Assembly (NCBI RefSeq): GCF_964275005.1 | Contig: NC_092704.1 | Span: 10,046,871 to 10,110,870 of the forward strand | Length of the DNA stretch: 64,000 nt | Direction: 5' to 3' | From: Diadema setosum | Lineage: Eukaryota > Echinodermata > Echinoidea > Diadematoida > Diadematidae | Part shown: piece by piece, positions 16,401 through 26,964 of the stretch | Layout: each line of letters opens with the position of its first letter | Position numbering within the stretch: the first letter of the stretch is position 1 | Notes under the pieces: model-generated | What the model saw: the letters and a program-made list of their open reading frames with translations, nothing else | What the model was told of the DNA's origin: nothing | The model's database searches: none | Position numbers and translations under genes: made by a program

Positions 16401-19400
16401 TGTCAATCAGTTGCAATGAAAACATCTCGACGGAAGAATTTCATGAATTTGAATAACAAAGCAGTACCCGCTGCATGCTATAAGGATTAGAACCAACACT
16501 TGCTGTCGGGCGAAAGCTCGGTGGTCTAGTGGAGATGACGCCTGTCCGGTGATCAGGAGGTCGTAGGTTCGAATCCTGCTCGAGTATGTACGCCCATGAT
16601 TTTTTATCATGGCTACAACTAAGACACTGATCAATTCAGTGCTTATTTACGTCGATGTAGGGCAATTTGTCAATCAGTTGCAAAGTGGATATTGTTCATC
16701 TATGTAAATTCTTTCAATCTTACAGGATAACCAGCCAGACCTTTATGAGACGAGTGACCTACCAGAAGAAGATCAGCAGCATGTTGTGGTAAGTTGGCAG
16801 AGATTTGTAAACCTCACTTGAGCTTTATTATATTTTTTAAACTCTGTGTATGCACAATGGCATGCCCAACTCAGCAGCATGCCAACTTTGTATAAATTTT
16901 GTTCGAACACACAACAATGCACAAACTTGTATGTTTTTAAGTACGAGTACTTGCAATTTGCTAGGAAAAAAAGAAGTCATGGTCGTGTCATAAAATTAAC
17001 ATCTTAGTTGAGCTTGCAGTTTTCTCTACAAGTTTGTTGTACTGCATTTGTGGCATAAATTCTTCTAATCTATTAAAGTGTCACATATGGCTCTCACAAA
17101 TAGAATGCCTATTCATATATATATAAATAGACATGTCCTATCAGTTTGTCTGTACATCAAAAGTGATTGTATGTTATGACTGTTTTACTTCATTATACCA
17201 ACATTGTTTTCATTTGATATATTAGGAAGAGCTGAACAGTGAGGTAGTGGAGCAGCTAGCAATCAACACTGCAGATGCCTTCAATAAATTCAAGGACAAG
17301 ACGGTCATTTCTGGGAAAGTTGGTAAGAGAATATAATCAGTTCCTATACAGCAGTAAGGTAATATGTGCATGTTTGCGTATTCCTGTGTGTGTTATAAAT
17401 GTCACAAAGAGAATGTAGGGACTTCAGTGTTGAAATTTGTAAGTAAATAAACAATGCATGCCATGTGTGACGGGCAAGACCCTTTTCTGGGCAAGTTGAT
17501 AAAGAGATCTAAACATTACAAAAATGCACTGTGTATCGTTTACAAGGTTATGAATCACTATGTTTTATTCTGGAATGGAATGATTGTATTTCCCATTGCA
17601 TCCAAGCGGATCTTGACTGAGAATTCAGCTGCTTTCGAAATTTGCAAAATGTATGGCTTGTACAGTAAATGAATGAAAGAATCGTCGAGCACCTCATTGT
17701 GTTGTCCTGTCCTTCTTGTCAAGATTTTTCTGACAGGATCAGTCAAGCCAGAAGAACAGGATATGTAGCACCAAAGAGGGAGTATGAAATGGTGAGTCCA
17801 TAGTCATCTATATTTTCCTTATTTTTCATGATTTTTATGATTTGTGTGTGTGTGTATTTTTTTTTTTGTTTGGGGAGGGGGGGAGGAAGAGTCCCCCTTC
17901 TTTCCCTCTCCCTTTTTCATCATTTGTGGAGCTGATTTTTGTAGGCCCTGATGGCAGGTCATGAAGGTCAATTCACTTATCACATTTCACATGATTTAGG
18001 ACCATTTGGAGGATGAAGCACTCCCTCTTGTTCAATTTACAAACTTAGTAGTGCATTTTAAGCTAGACAGTAATAATAATGATAATGATAAATGTAATAA
18101 TCATGATAATAATTCATATGGTAAGTGCAGAAACTTTATCTATAATATGTGCTGAATCTAAAATATGTGCTGAAAGAGCTAAGTTTACCATCAGCTAGTC
18201 GTGGTTCAGGTTGAATTCATCTTGAGTTTCCCCCTTTCATCATCTTTCCCCTCCTACCCTCTCCCCAAGCTGGAGGATGACTCCCGTGATAAGGAGACAC
18301 CAGTGCAGCGGTTCCAGCGCCTCCAGCATGAGATCAGGGAACTGGGAGAGGAGGTGGAGAAACTCCAGGTCAGTGAACTATGGAAGGCCAGATATACAGT
18401 AAAACCAGAAATTTTCACATCCATGAAACTTTCACAAAATTATGCGGGGAGCCAAGATTCACAAAAGTAAACTACGTACGTGTGAAGTTTCTTGTGTACA
18501 CAATACATTGAATGGCAGTGGTGATTCACGAAAGATTCTTGCTGCGATTGTTTCTGGTTTTACAGTATCCCATAAAGAAAATCAAGTACAAGTGCCAAGG
18601 GCATTAACCTTCTTGCAAGCCTGCACACTTGCTTTTTTTTTCTTTCATCAGTGACCTGACACTTGTGAGAGAAATAACTATAGCTGAAGTTCATGTTTAA
18701 AGGGGATGGCTAGTAACTGATCAGTGGGGATCAGTGGGAATGCTGGGGATGATTGTTCCAATCCTTGTGGGATTCATTTAAGAGTAAATTATATGTCTAT
18801 TGTTTATTAACGGGCCATTAACGATCCCCCTGTCACTGTACAGGCATGCTAACCTGGAAACATTAAACTGCACATTACTTGAACATGAGACCATTGTGAA
18901 GCAAATAATTTTCACACAACAATAGATATATAATGTACTCTTAAATGCATCCCACAAGGATTGGAACAATCATCCCCAGCATTCCCACTGATTCCCACTG
19001 ATCAGTTACTAGCCATCCCCTTTAACTCTTTATGAGATTGAGGGGAAAAGAGTTTTGTGGCAACACCATGTGTATGCACTCCTTGAGAAGACTATTGATG
19101 AAAGAAGAGCCTAGAAAGAGGAGAGTGAAGAAGGGAAGCGACATAGGGAGAGTGTAAGGAAGGCAAATAATGACAGTAGGAGGACAGGGATGAGCGGGAA
19201 GTTGAAAAGTTGGCACTGAGGGAGACGGGAGGACAGGAGACAGGGACAGTTGTAACACATAGTGTTATTACAAACCTCTCTTCCTCATTGACATCACCAT
19301 GCAAACTTTCAAACAACTCCCTGTAAAGCAAGATCTCTTCGTGAATTGCCACTGGCATTCAATGCATAAAGTGTCAACAAGAACTTTCGCGTGCATTATA

Positions 19401-22400
19401 CAATTTCATGAATCTTGGCTCTCGCGAAATTTATGAAATTAAAATGCATGCAAAAATTTCCAGTTTTACAGTAGTCTTTTGAGATTGTTTATGAGGGATT
19501 TCATTGTTTCAGTTGATTTCTTTATGTTTTGATGCTTGGGGCATCTCATACATTGTATTTGGTGCAAGGAAGATCAATGCAATTTATCACCAAACGGTTA
19601 CACCATGGTGGTAGATTTTGTAGTGTGGTGGTCGTCACATGAAGTACATATTATGGTATCATCCTAAAACCCGAGCTATCAGTACATAGTAATTTGAATT
19701 TGTCTGATTGGTCGGAATTGCTCCTTAGAAGCACATGAATCATTTTAAATCAACAGCAGATGCATCTGATGCCAGTGATGACAGTGATACATTTATCTGT
19801 ATATCACAGGGACCATGGTTTTTGTTAAGTCACTCATAGCAGATTGGCAAAAGATGTCGGTGGCTTTCATTTAAAGGCTACAATCAAACTAAGAGTGGGT
19901 GATCTACACATCAAATTGTTAAAAATGTTGCAGCACTATTACATCGTTCCAGTGAGCTGTGCATTTGTCTTTGGAATACTTTTTCTCTTATATCTGTAGT
20001 GATAAAATAAGTTTGAATGCATTGTGTCAATTTGACCTTGTATTAAATGGCCTCACACCTAAGAAGTAGCTTCCAAGACTGCATCATTATGTGGCTTTCA
20101 TTACTGCATGTGTATAAAAAAAACTATTACAGAAAACAGCCAAGGAGGATGCCAGCACAGGAGTCTCCCCAGTCTCTTTATTGCAGGACGTTGGTGTACT
20201 TCAGCAGCAGCTCTATGGGCTCCACCTCGAGAAAATCCTGGGCACGGAGGCTGTCATCGAAGCTGCTGATCCACAAGGCTCCCTCCCCAAGTAAGCTCTA
20301 GTCATGTGTTGTTTACTATATAAGGAGATATTTCCATTCAGTTCCCTATATGCTTACTATCATTACTGTCATGTTACACTCGAAACATTTCAAACCTTCT
20401 CTGTTCAAACTCATACCATAATTAGCAACTACTGATAGTGCCAAGTTATGCTATCCTAGATTTTCTGAAACATTGTACTACAGCCATCTATATGAGACTG
20501 TGATCTGGATCATCTTCAGACTTTTGCAGTTAAACAATTATAAATTGGTGATGCTGGGTGCAGAGATTCAGAATTGATAGTGAGTGGGATGAGGTTTTCA
20601 GAGTATTGGTTTATCTACATCTGCTCAAAGATCACAGTAAATTTTGCAAATCTGTACATGGCACTAATGGTTTATGTGCTGCATGATGTGGAATTATTTA
20701 TTACGATTGTCTGAATGTCCCTTTAACTGTTATCATCATTTTGGCACAGGAAACTCTTCAGTCACTTAGATGCATACAAGAAGCAGGCTTCCCAAAAGGA
20801 CACACCTTCCAAGAAGGAGCAAGCCAAAGACGCCAAGGACGGCCATGTGACCTATGAACTGTACTACAGACCGGAGCAGAACAAATTCACTCAAGTGTCA
20901 AAGGTACCCTGGGATTGATTGATGCGACACGTGTACCTTCTTCCCTTGAACCGCAAAATGACAGTCACATTTTTCTTGTTTGAAATTCAGCTCAGTGTGA
21001 AGACCAAGGTCCCATTTCATGAAAGATGATATGATAGCAATTCTTGCTAGAATGGTAACTTCTTGTAGCAACAGCCAATTACAAACCAGGATTCTTGTCA
21101 TTGCCATGACACTTGCCATTGCAGCTAGAGTTGCTATAACAATAACTTTTTTTTCTTTAAATTATAAAATAGGGTCATGACCACAAGTGTTAAACAAGGC
21201 AGGCAGGCGATGGTGTTTGTGTTAATGGCAATGACATGCATGTACAATTTTTTCTTCTCACTTGTTCTGAACATGTCAAAAGGAAATAAGGCAGAAATGA
21301 TAACCATATAGGGGACAATTTCATTCCATTATGTCCAAAAATGTATAGACTCCAAGGGTTGCACTTGCTGAATGCAAGATGTATGAACACAGATTTCTTA
21401 ACCAGTAATTTCCCACCAGAGACTTATTGAAATTTTCGTGAATTGGAGCCAACTGCCTTTTTCACGGCTTGAATTTGTGCAAATCACCACTGGCATCCGA
21501 TGCGTAGTGTAGACAAGAACTTTCACACACATTTTAAGTTTGTCAATATTGGCTTCTTGCAAAATTCACGAACATTTTATGCACGCAAAAATTTCTGGTT
21601 TTACGGTATGCAGATATCAAATTGGATTATTGCCCCTACATTTTACTGAGGCATCAACTTTACATTTTATATCTAGGATGTTTTTATCTTGGTTTTGATA
21701 AGACAGATACTGATTGCTGATTTTCACCAAATTTGTAATTGTTCAAGAATCCTGCCATGCTCTTATCCTTTGCCAGGCTGCAGAGTTGGAGCAGAGGCTA
21801 AACAGGATAGAAGCAGTGCTTGGCCAAGACCCTCAAAAGCTGGTGAGTAAACCTCTTTCACGTGAAAGTTTCTTGTGGCTGAAAGTACAATGTAGTACAT
21901 GTATCAGTCATTGAGCCATATAATATGTATAGCTTCAGAGTTGCATTGTTTGCCAATCTGACTTGTTTGTACAGATTTGGTTGTGTGCCAAAGTTTGCAG
22001 TTTGCTAAATAAATGAGTGGGGATCACATGCATTTTGTGGCATTAAAGTAACTTATATCTTTGGCGAATTGAAGTAAAAGATTATTAATGTGAATGACTT
22101 TCAGAGTAAAAGCACAGATAGTGGACATAAATGATTAATTGTTCCCATTTTTGTATTCTGTTCAGGCATCTCTTACTGCGGACACTAGTTCCAGAAGTCT
22201 ACTGGTGAGTGAAAAGTCAAATGCATTCACTTCTGTGATCTGTCATGATATTGTCCATCCATTTTGTCTTCTGACAGTCTGTATGTATGTCTATTCTTCC
22301 TGCATTTGTCTTGTTATCTTTCATTGACTGATTAGATAAAGCAGCCGTGAATTTCAATTCTAACCTAGACATTTGTGCTCAAGAAAATGTGAATCAATGA

Positions 22401-25400
22401 AACAGAACAGCTATACAACTATTTGACCAAATAGATCATGGTAGTGAATGGTACAACCACTGTATGTTTTGTTTGATAGGAATCATTTCAGCATTAGTGG
22501 ATATACAAAAAGAACTTGATATTTTGATACACAATGTAGAGTATTTGCTTAACGTTGCTTCTAAAGAGTGGTAAAGATCACTCTCTACTGTGCTCTGCTC
22601 TGCTCTGCTCTGATCAGCTCCCTGCTCAACAAGATCTTCCAAATTTTATCACTTTTCATGCTGGAGGCAGTTCTTTTTTCGTAGAAGGGTTACGGTGTGT
22701 TGTCAAGAAAAGTCACTGCAACTTCATAAATACGTGTGGCTTAGAATGAGAACTGTTTCCAAATAATGTTGTATTTCTGTTCCACGTCATTTTCCCTGCA
22801 GGAGTGTGTGAGTCAGCTCCAGGCCAGAATGTCCCTCCTGGACCCAGGCCAGCTGGACCACATGGAGGCCAGGATCCAGGGCCTGATCCAGCGACTAGAC
22901 CAGGTCTCGGAGAAGAAGTCGGCAGTGGAGGACGCGGGCAAGGAAAGCAAAGTGAGAGAATAGTCTTAGACTCATATTGGTTCTACTCAGAATTAATAAG
23001 AATAGAAATAGTATATATAATGCAGTTTTTATCTTCCGTCTAGGTATTGTAATGAAGACTCATCAGGCCTTATGAAGGCCTTAGGAGAGGCATCTTGCTC
23101 ATACAAGTGTAGTTAGTCATACAGTGGCCTCGACATGATTTGTGTTAAAATCCCTTTTGCTCGGCAGCAAACGGGTCAAAATGATGACTTTTCTTTCACT
23201 CCTTCAGCCGCGAGGGATGTGATAGTTTAGCAATATCTTGTGTTTAAAATCTATTATATAGGAATACATTAGTGGAAACATGAGATGAGTCACACAGTTG
23301 GTACAAGACTGAATGTGGTGTATGAAGCAGCAACATCGTAGTAAACCAAGACAGCTGTAAATTTGGTGCAAATCAGCGCCATCCTCTAAAGGGATTCATA
23401 ATTGACTGTGCAGCTCTAGACTTTCATGGATCTTTCACTTACGATTCGCCGCAGACAAATAGTGTAAATCTCCCTACTCTCAGAGTTTGTTTTGTAGAGA
23501 GTGCCAGGTTTTCTTCTGCAAAGAGCCAGCTGCTATTAACGCAAGTGTGTCATCCTTTTTCGTCCATTTTCGCACTGTCAGATTTCGGCCCTGTACGACA
23601 TGGTGGAGAAGTGGGATAGTGTAGCAGACACTTTACCCAAAGTTGTAGAGAGACTACAAGCATTGAAGGACCTTCATGAACAAGGTAAGCTGACTTGTAG
23701 TTTATGTTTTTATGCCTCCGCCAACGAAGTGGCCGGAGGAATTATGTTTTCGGGTCGTCCGTCCGTCCGTCCGTCCGTACGTCCGTACGTACGTCCATCC
23801 GTCCCGTTTTGTTTTTGTCGATATCTCAAGAACCGTGTGGTGGTTTTACATCAAACTTGGTATGAGGGTATATCCTTGGGGGATGATACTTTGTGTGGAT
23901 TTTAGGGTCACAGGGTCAAAGGTCACAGGTTATTTTGTGAAAAAAAAAATTGAAATTTCATGTTTTTCTCCATATCTCGCAAATGGTTTAAGGTATCTTC
24001 ATGGAACTTAGTATATATGCTTGTACCGATGGGCAGTGATTATCTAGGGAAGTTGGGGGTCATGGGTCAAAGGTCAGGGGGTCAAAGGTCAAGGTCAACT
24101 CCTCAAAATATAACTACTTTCCTTATATTTATGCAATGCCTGAAGGATTTTTTAAAAACTTGATGTATGCATGTATAACCCAATATATATTCTGTGGGAA
24201 GTTTCTTGCCAAAAGGTCAAAGGTCAAAAGGTCAAAGGTCAAGTGAAAGTGCTAAATTGCACTTTTTCCTCCATATCTCAAAAATAACTCAAGGTATTGT
24301 CATGAAACTTACATATTTATGCATGTTCTACCTAACAGTGATTCTCTTTGGAACTGTGGGGTCAAAGGTCAAAGGCCAGGTTTCGATGATACTATTTTAC
24401 CATTTGATACTGAAATTATACTTTTTCTCAATGCCTTGAAAATTACTCAATGCATAAACTTGTAAAAGGCTCAAAAGTCAAGTGAAAATCATCAGTTCCC
24501 CCAAATACCTGCACTCTGACGTTTTAATCATTCATCCAATTGAACCTAGTTCTAGGAAAGTGAACATTCAGCACATTTGTGGCAAACCTGTCATTTTAAT
24601 ATTTTGCCAATTGTGTGAAACTGTCATCACACATTGTCAAGACATTGTACTATAGACCTATTAGGAGAACCATGTATTATGGCGGAGGCATACACCAGTC
24701 GCCGTAGCGACATTTCTAGTTTAAGTCTTTTTTTTATCTGCCTTTACCAGGTAGTGATTACAGAAACATTTTGTTATTTGGATGTTCCATCTTATTATCC
24801 ATTATATCTATATCTGTATAACCTGGGGTATTAAATAATGTCTATATACAACTATCACTTAGGAGAAACCTGCAATTTTGGAGTAAAATCTACTTCTAAG
24901 TAGATGCAATTAAACAAAAAGTGAATAAGACCAAAAAAAAAAATAATAATAATAATAACAAAACAAATCCGTAGATGCCTCCTGAAGTTCTAACAGTAGC
25001 ATACAATTATTGCATGTCACGTTACATAGGGCATTAAGTAAAAAGTATCCACCCAATGGTAAATGTTGGAACAGTCTGAGGCACACAGAACAAAACTTTC
25101 CTGCGAGGCGTATGTGTTAATGTAGGTGTTTGTGGGTGGGAAGTAAGACATTGTTGTGTACAAATGGGCATGTTTGCATGAGGTTACTGTGTCGCAGTTC
25201 TTCCTACCAGACACGAGCCATTTTCCACCGTCTAGTAACGTTAGATTGGCAAGACATTTTCCCTCACCCATATATCCCCTAAGTTAATACTAAGATGCGA
25301 ATCTTAACCCTTTCCCTGTTTCTCTGTGTGTCTTTGTGGTGCGTGTTTGCAGCATTACAATTCAGCCAAGCCCTGAGTCAGCTGGATACGACACAGCAGC

Positions 25401-26964
25401 AGCTTACAGCCAACATGCAGGGACAGGACACCTTGCTCAAAGAGGTTAGTGATGACAGAAGCCCCGTTTTAACAGAGCCTTTCAAACTAAGAGTATTACT
25501 TAAAGCGTGACAGTGTTAGGGTAGTGTCCGGATAATTTTTTTTTTTGTTTTTGTTTTTGTTTTGTTTTTTGTTCAGCTAGTAAAAATGGTCCCTGCAAAA
25601 TGTTGCTTGGAAGTTGTGGTAAACCAGTGGACACACCCCCTTCGTGGAAACCTACCTGGTGGTTTTTAGTGTGTGTCTGAAAAATGGTACCCCTCACTCT
25701 CTCCTGGGGTTTTATTCCCCGAGGGGGGGAATTTTGTTCTCTGGACGTTGTCACAAGGTTTTTGGGGTAAGGTCTGTTAAAACAGGACTAGAGAGAGGGA
25801 GATAAACCCTGCGTCTTCCTTTGCTCTGAAATATATCTGGGTCGTGTCGGTCTCACGAAGGAGGTCCCTGTCCGTCTTTCTGTTAGCACAAGTCGTAAAA
25901 TCATGTACTATTCTGGAACTGGCCACAAACAAAAGAAAAATGACTGAACTTTGTGGTCTGCAAATAGTTTGTCGTATATGTTTGCATTTTGAATTTCTGG
26001 GTTAGGTCAGTTTGTATTTGACTGAGATGTATGGCCTGCAACTATCAGGCATGTATGTTTGTGTATGAATTTCTGGGCCAGGTCAGCTTTGTTTGACTGA
26101 TTTTTTTTGCAGTTTACGAATTACCAATCTTTCATTTTAAATATCTGGGGCCGGTCAGTTTGATTTAAGAGAGCATATGTGATATGTGAGAGATGTATTA
26201 ATATTAACACAAATTCAAATGTTAAGTCATATTTGATTTCTTGTACTGTGCAGTATGCTGAAAACTCATAATTTCTTTTCTTTCTAGCAGCTGTGATATC
26301 AACAAGTAATTATGATACATTTGCATGGTGAGCCTTTGCAATCATCTGCATTCTAATTCTCATACTCTGAAGCAGCAGATGTAGTCAAGCAATTTAAGTG
26401 GTAACTGGTTTCACGGTACACCATGTATTTTTTCTTGGATGCAAGTGTGGTCCTGAAAAAGACTCACACATTCTGGACATACAGTCAACCTTGCCTAACT
26501 CGAATCTATTTGGACTGAAGAAATAGCTTCGACTAAGAGAAAATTCGACTTATGAGGGGTTAAAATCAATAGAGTATAAAGTGAAGAGGACTTGAAAAGA
26601 CCTTCGACTTTGGCAATTATTCAACTTATGTGAGATCGACGTAAGCGAGGTTGACTGTATTTGTATAAAGCATGTTCGCGCTGTCCTTGGGAGGAAGGTC
26701 GCAATTGAGTACAGTGTTTGTAGCTCCTTTTCAGGACCATACTCACATCCAAGAGAGAATGCACACTGGTGTACCATGAAACCACCTACCACTGAACATC
26801 CTACCTGGTAATCACCATGAAAACCTTCAAAGAATATATCATGTATTAAAGTGTCTTTGTTGTGATTGTTTTCTCAGCTGAAAGACTCCTTTGCCGCCAA
26901 TCTCGCCGCCATTCAAGCCAACTGTGAATCTCTAGACAGCCGACTGAAGGCTGTCAAGAAGTAG
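10448..26964 (+). CDS. DCTN2: Dynactin subunit 2 (dynamitin, p50)
   Basis: Dynamitin is a structural shoulder subunit of dynactin, the cytoplasmic cofactor that links dynein to cargo. Thirteen coding exons with GT-AG borders and consistent phases: 10448-10483, 16726-16788, 17226-17322, 17724-17791, 18270-18368, 20133-20290, 20750-20903, 21777-21842, 22166-22204, 22802-22951, 23582-23684, 25353-25444, 26878-26964. They give 403 residues (human about 401). The start MADPKYADLPGI is the conserved dynamitin N-terminus and fixes the start codon. Other conserved pieces are YETSDLPEED (exon 2), FNKFKDK (exon 3), DFSDRI...RTGY (exon 4), ETPVQRFQRLQHEI (exon 5), VTYELYYRPEQNKF (exon 7), W(D)SVADTLPKVVERL (exon 11) and LDTTQQQL (exon 12). 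Heptad-like coiled-coil stretches fall near residues 95-125, 225-245 and 345-400. Exon 9 is only 39 bp. No internal stop was found, so the gene looks intact. Exon borders come from homology and splice signals, not transcripts. Confidence 0.96.
10484..14620. other. DCTN2 intron 1, first part
   Basis: No coding exon recognised. It holds a small hairpin at 10921-10955 (arms GCAGCCCCAAC / GTTGGGGCTGC) and a GC-rich CCCGCCGC/GCGGCGGG hairpin near 12460-12482. A worn inverted-repeat relic with TTTTCGCGAATT-type ends lies at about 12745-13010. The first kilobases are CpG-rich, as often seen near a promoter, then become A/T-rich with poly-T runs (14460-14488). Confidence 0.5.
14621..14768. mobile_element. 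Inverted-repeat MITE, 148 bp
   Basis: The ends GGGGCCCGTTTCATAAAACT and its near-exact inverse close a foldback about 148 bp long. The arms continue through TTGTCATCAGTGACAA. It lies in intron 1 of DCTN2. A worn relative may lie near 21010-21135, with similar wording. Confidence 0.65.
14954..15025 (-). tRNA. tRNA-like segment, array unit 1 (anticodon position GGT; likely pseudogene or SINE head)
   Basis: The 72-nt segment folds as a cloverleaf. The acceptor stem has 6 of 7 pairs including two wobbles. The D-arm is GTCT...TGAC, the anticodon stem CCTGT/TCAGG with one mismatch, the variable loop 5 nt, and the T-arm GTAGG-TTCGAAT-CCTGC. The A box (TGGTCTAGTGG) and B box (GGTTCGAATCC) match RNA polymerase III consensus. 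A run of six T follows about 20 nt downstream, a plausible pol III stop. The anticodon position reads GGT, unusual for a eukaryotic threonine tRNA, and position 33 is C instead of the near-universal T. A working decoding tRNA is therefore doubtful, but transcription is plausible. Confidence 0.6.
15221..15292 (-). tRNA. tRNA-like segment, array unit 2
   Basis: Identical to the unit 1 copy, 267 bp further on, with the same A box, B box, GGT anticodon position, C33 and T6 run. Confidence 0.6.
15488..15559 (-). tRNA. tRNA-like segment, array unit 3
   Basis: Identical to the unit 1 copy. Confidence 0.6.
15755..15826 (-). tRNA. tRNA-like segment, array unit 4
   Basis: Identical to the unit 1 copy. 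The next unit is cut at its T-loop by the orientation switch, so it keeps only the 3' part of the tRNA-like segment. Confidence 0.6.
16248..16319 (+). tRNA. tRNA-like segment, inverted unit 1
   Basis: Same sequence as the other copies but on the + strand, followed by the T6 run at about 16331-16336. Confidence 0.6.
16515..16586 (+). tRNA. tRNA-like segment, inverted unit 2
   Basis: Same as the previous entry, 267 bp downstream, followed by the T6 run and then the truncated end of the array. Confidence 0.6.
18397..18565. mobile_element. TA-site MITE, CAGTAAAACCAGAAA family, copy in DCTN2 intron 5
   Basis: The ends CAGTAAAACCAGAAA and TTTCTGGTTTTACAG are inverted and flanked by TA. Interior words such as GCCAGTGG/GGCAGTGG and TTCACGAAA recur in the copies near 19330-19473 and 21424-21607. 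No protein is encoded. It begins about 28 bp after the exon 5 donor. Confidence 0.65.
18701..19021. mobile_element. TTAA-flanked foldback MITE, 321 bp
   Basis: Lies between TTAA at 18697-18700 and 19022-19025. Long arms of about 90 bp begin AGGGGATGGCTAGTAACTGA and return inverted at the right end. Arm matching is high, differing mainly by small changes and a short internal insertion. The left arm carries a small ATCAGTGGG duplication. Confidence 0.75.
19330..19473. mobile_element. Partial TA-site MITE, CAGTAAAACC family
   Basis: The right end reads TTTCCAGTTTTACAG followed by TA. The interior GAATTGCCACTGGCATT and AAGAACTTTCGCG segments match the copy at 21424-21607. The left end is unclear, so the start is approximate. 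Confidence 0.5.
21424..21607. mobile_element. TA-site MITE, CAGTAAAACC family, copy in DCTN2 intron 7
   Basis: Begins near GAAATTTTCGTGAATT and ends AATTTCTGGTTTTACGG followed by TA. It shares CACTGGCATCCGATGC and AGAACTTTCACAC-type words with the neighbouring copy. Start approximate. Confidence 0.5.
23706..24722. mobile_element. TCCG-rich element with AGGTCA runs, in DCTN2 intron 11
   Basis: Starts TTTATGCCTCCGCC and ends GGCGGAGGCATACACC, so the tips are inverted, with the tail TCTAGTT beyond. After a run of TCCG/TACG units (about 23757-23805) the body repeats a paragraph of the form 'CATATCTC...AAGGTCAAAGGTCA' about four times, diverged. AGGTCA half-sites occur singly and in direct repeats one base apart. 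The same architecture recurs at 59415-60392. It starts about 20 bp after the exon 11 donor. No transposase seen. Confidence 0.65.
25940..26165. repeat. Diverged tandem repeat, about 80 bp, three copies
   Basis: The phrase GAATTTCTGGG(T/C)(T/C)AGGTCAG followed by TTTG and TGACTGA recurs at about 25990, 26070 and 26145, in decaying form. It lies in DCTN2 intron 12. Confidence 0.45.
26407..26785. mobile_element. Foldback MITE interrupted by a second MITE
   Basis: The left arm (26407-26459, GGTTTCACGGTACACCATG...) and right arm (about 26727-26785, ...GGTGTACCATGAAACC) are inverted copies. Their match includes TCTTGGATG and GGTCCTGAAAA. The centre holds the independent element at 26482-26657. The target duplication is not clear. 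It lies in DCTN2 intron 12, ending about 90 bp before the last exon. Confidence 0.65.
26482..26657. mobile_element. TA-site pogo/Tigger-like MITE, copy 1
   Basis: The ends CAGTCAACCTTGCC and GCGAGGTTGACTG are inverted and flanked by TA (26480-26481, 26658-26659). TCGACTT/TCGACTTATG words follow. Tips of CAGT..ACCT with a TA target are typical of pogo/Tigger elements. A sister copy lies at 39289-39470 in the opposite orientation. Confidence 0.7.

Larger units (their letters stand above)
14810..16693. repeat. 267-bp tandem array with orientation switch, flanked by 12-bp target duplication
   Basis: Four full head-to-tail units (starts 14822, 15089, 15356, 15623) and a partial fifth (15890-16037) are followed immediately by inverted units (16038-16681, about 2.4 units). 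The whole is flanked by AAAGTGGATATT at 14810-14821 and 16682-16693. Copies are almost identical: I see one G/A difference (about 15182) and one A-run length difference beside the centre. Each full unit carries a tRNA-like segment on one strand. The switch point lies in the palindrome GGATTCGAATCC (16032-16043), which is the T-loop/B-box of that tRNA-like segment. Array ends share short homology with the target (TATT left, AA right). It sits in DCTN2 intron 1 and is not CRISPR. Confidence 0.9.

Noticed and set aside
14906-16634. Six identical 75-residue open frames
   Set aside because: They are translations of the 267-bp array unit through the antisense of the tRNA-like segment. There is no start context, family or variation pattern of a protein.
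14810-16693. CRISPR-like array
   Set aside because: The repeats are 267 bp and directly adjacent, without unique spacers, in an animal intron.
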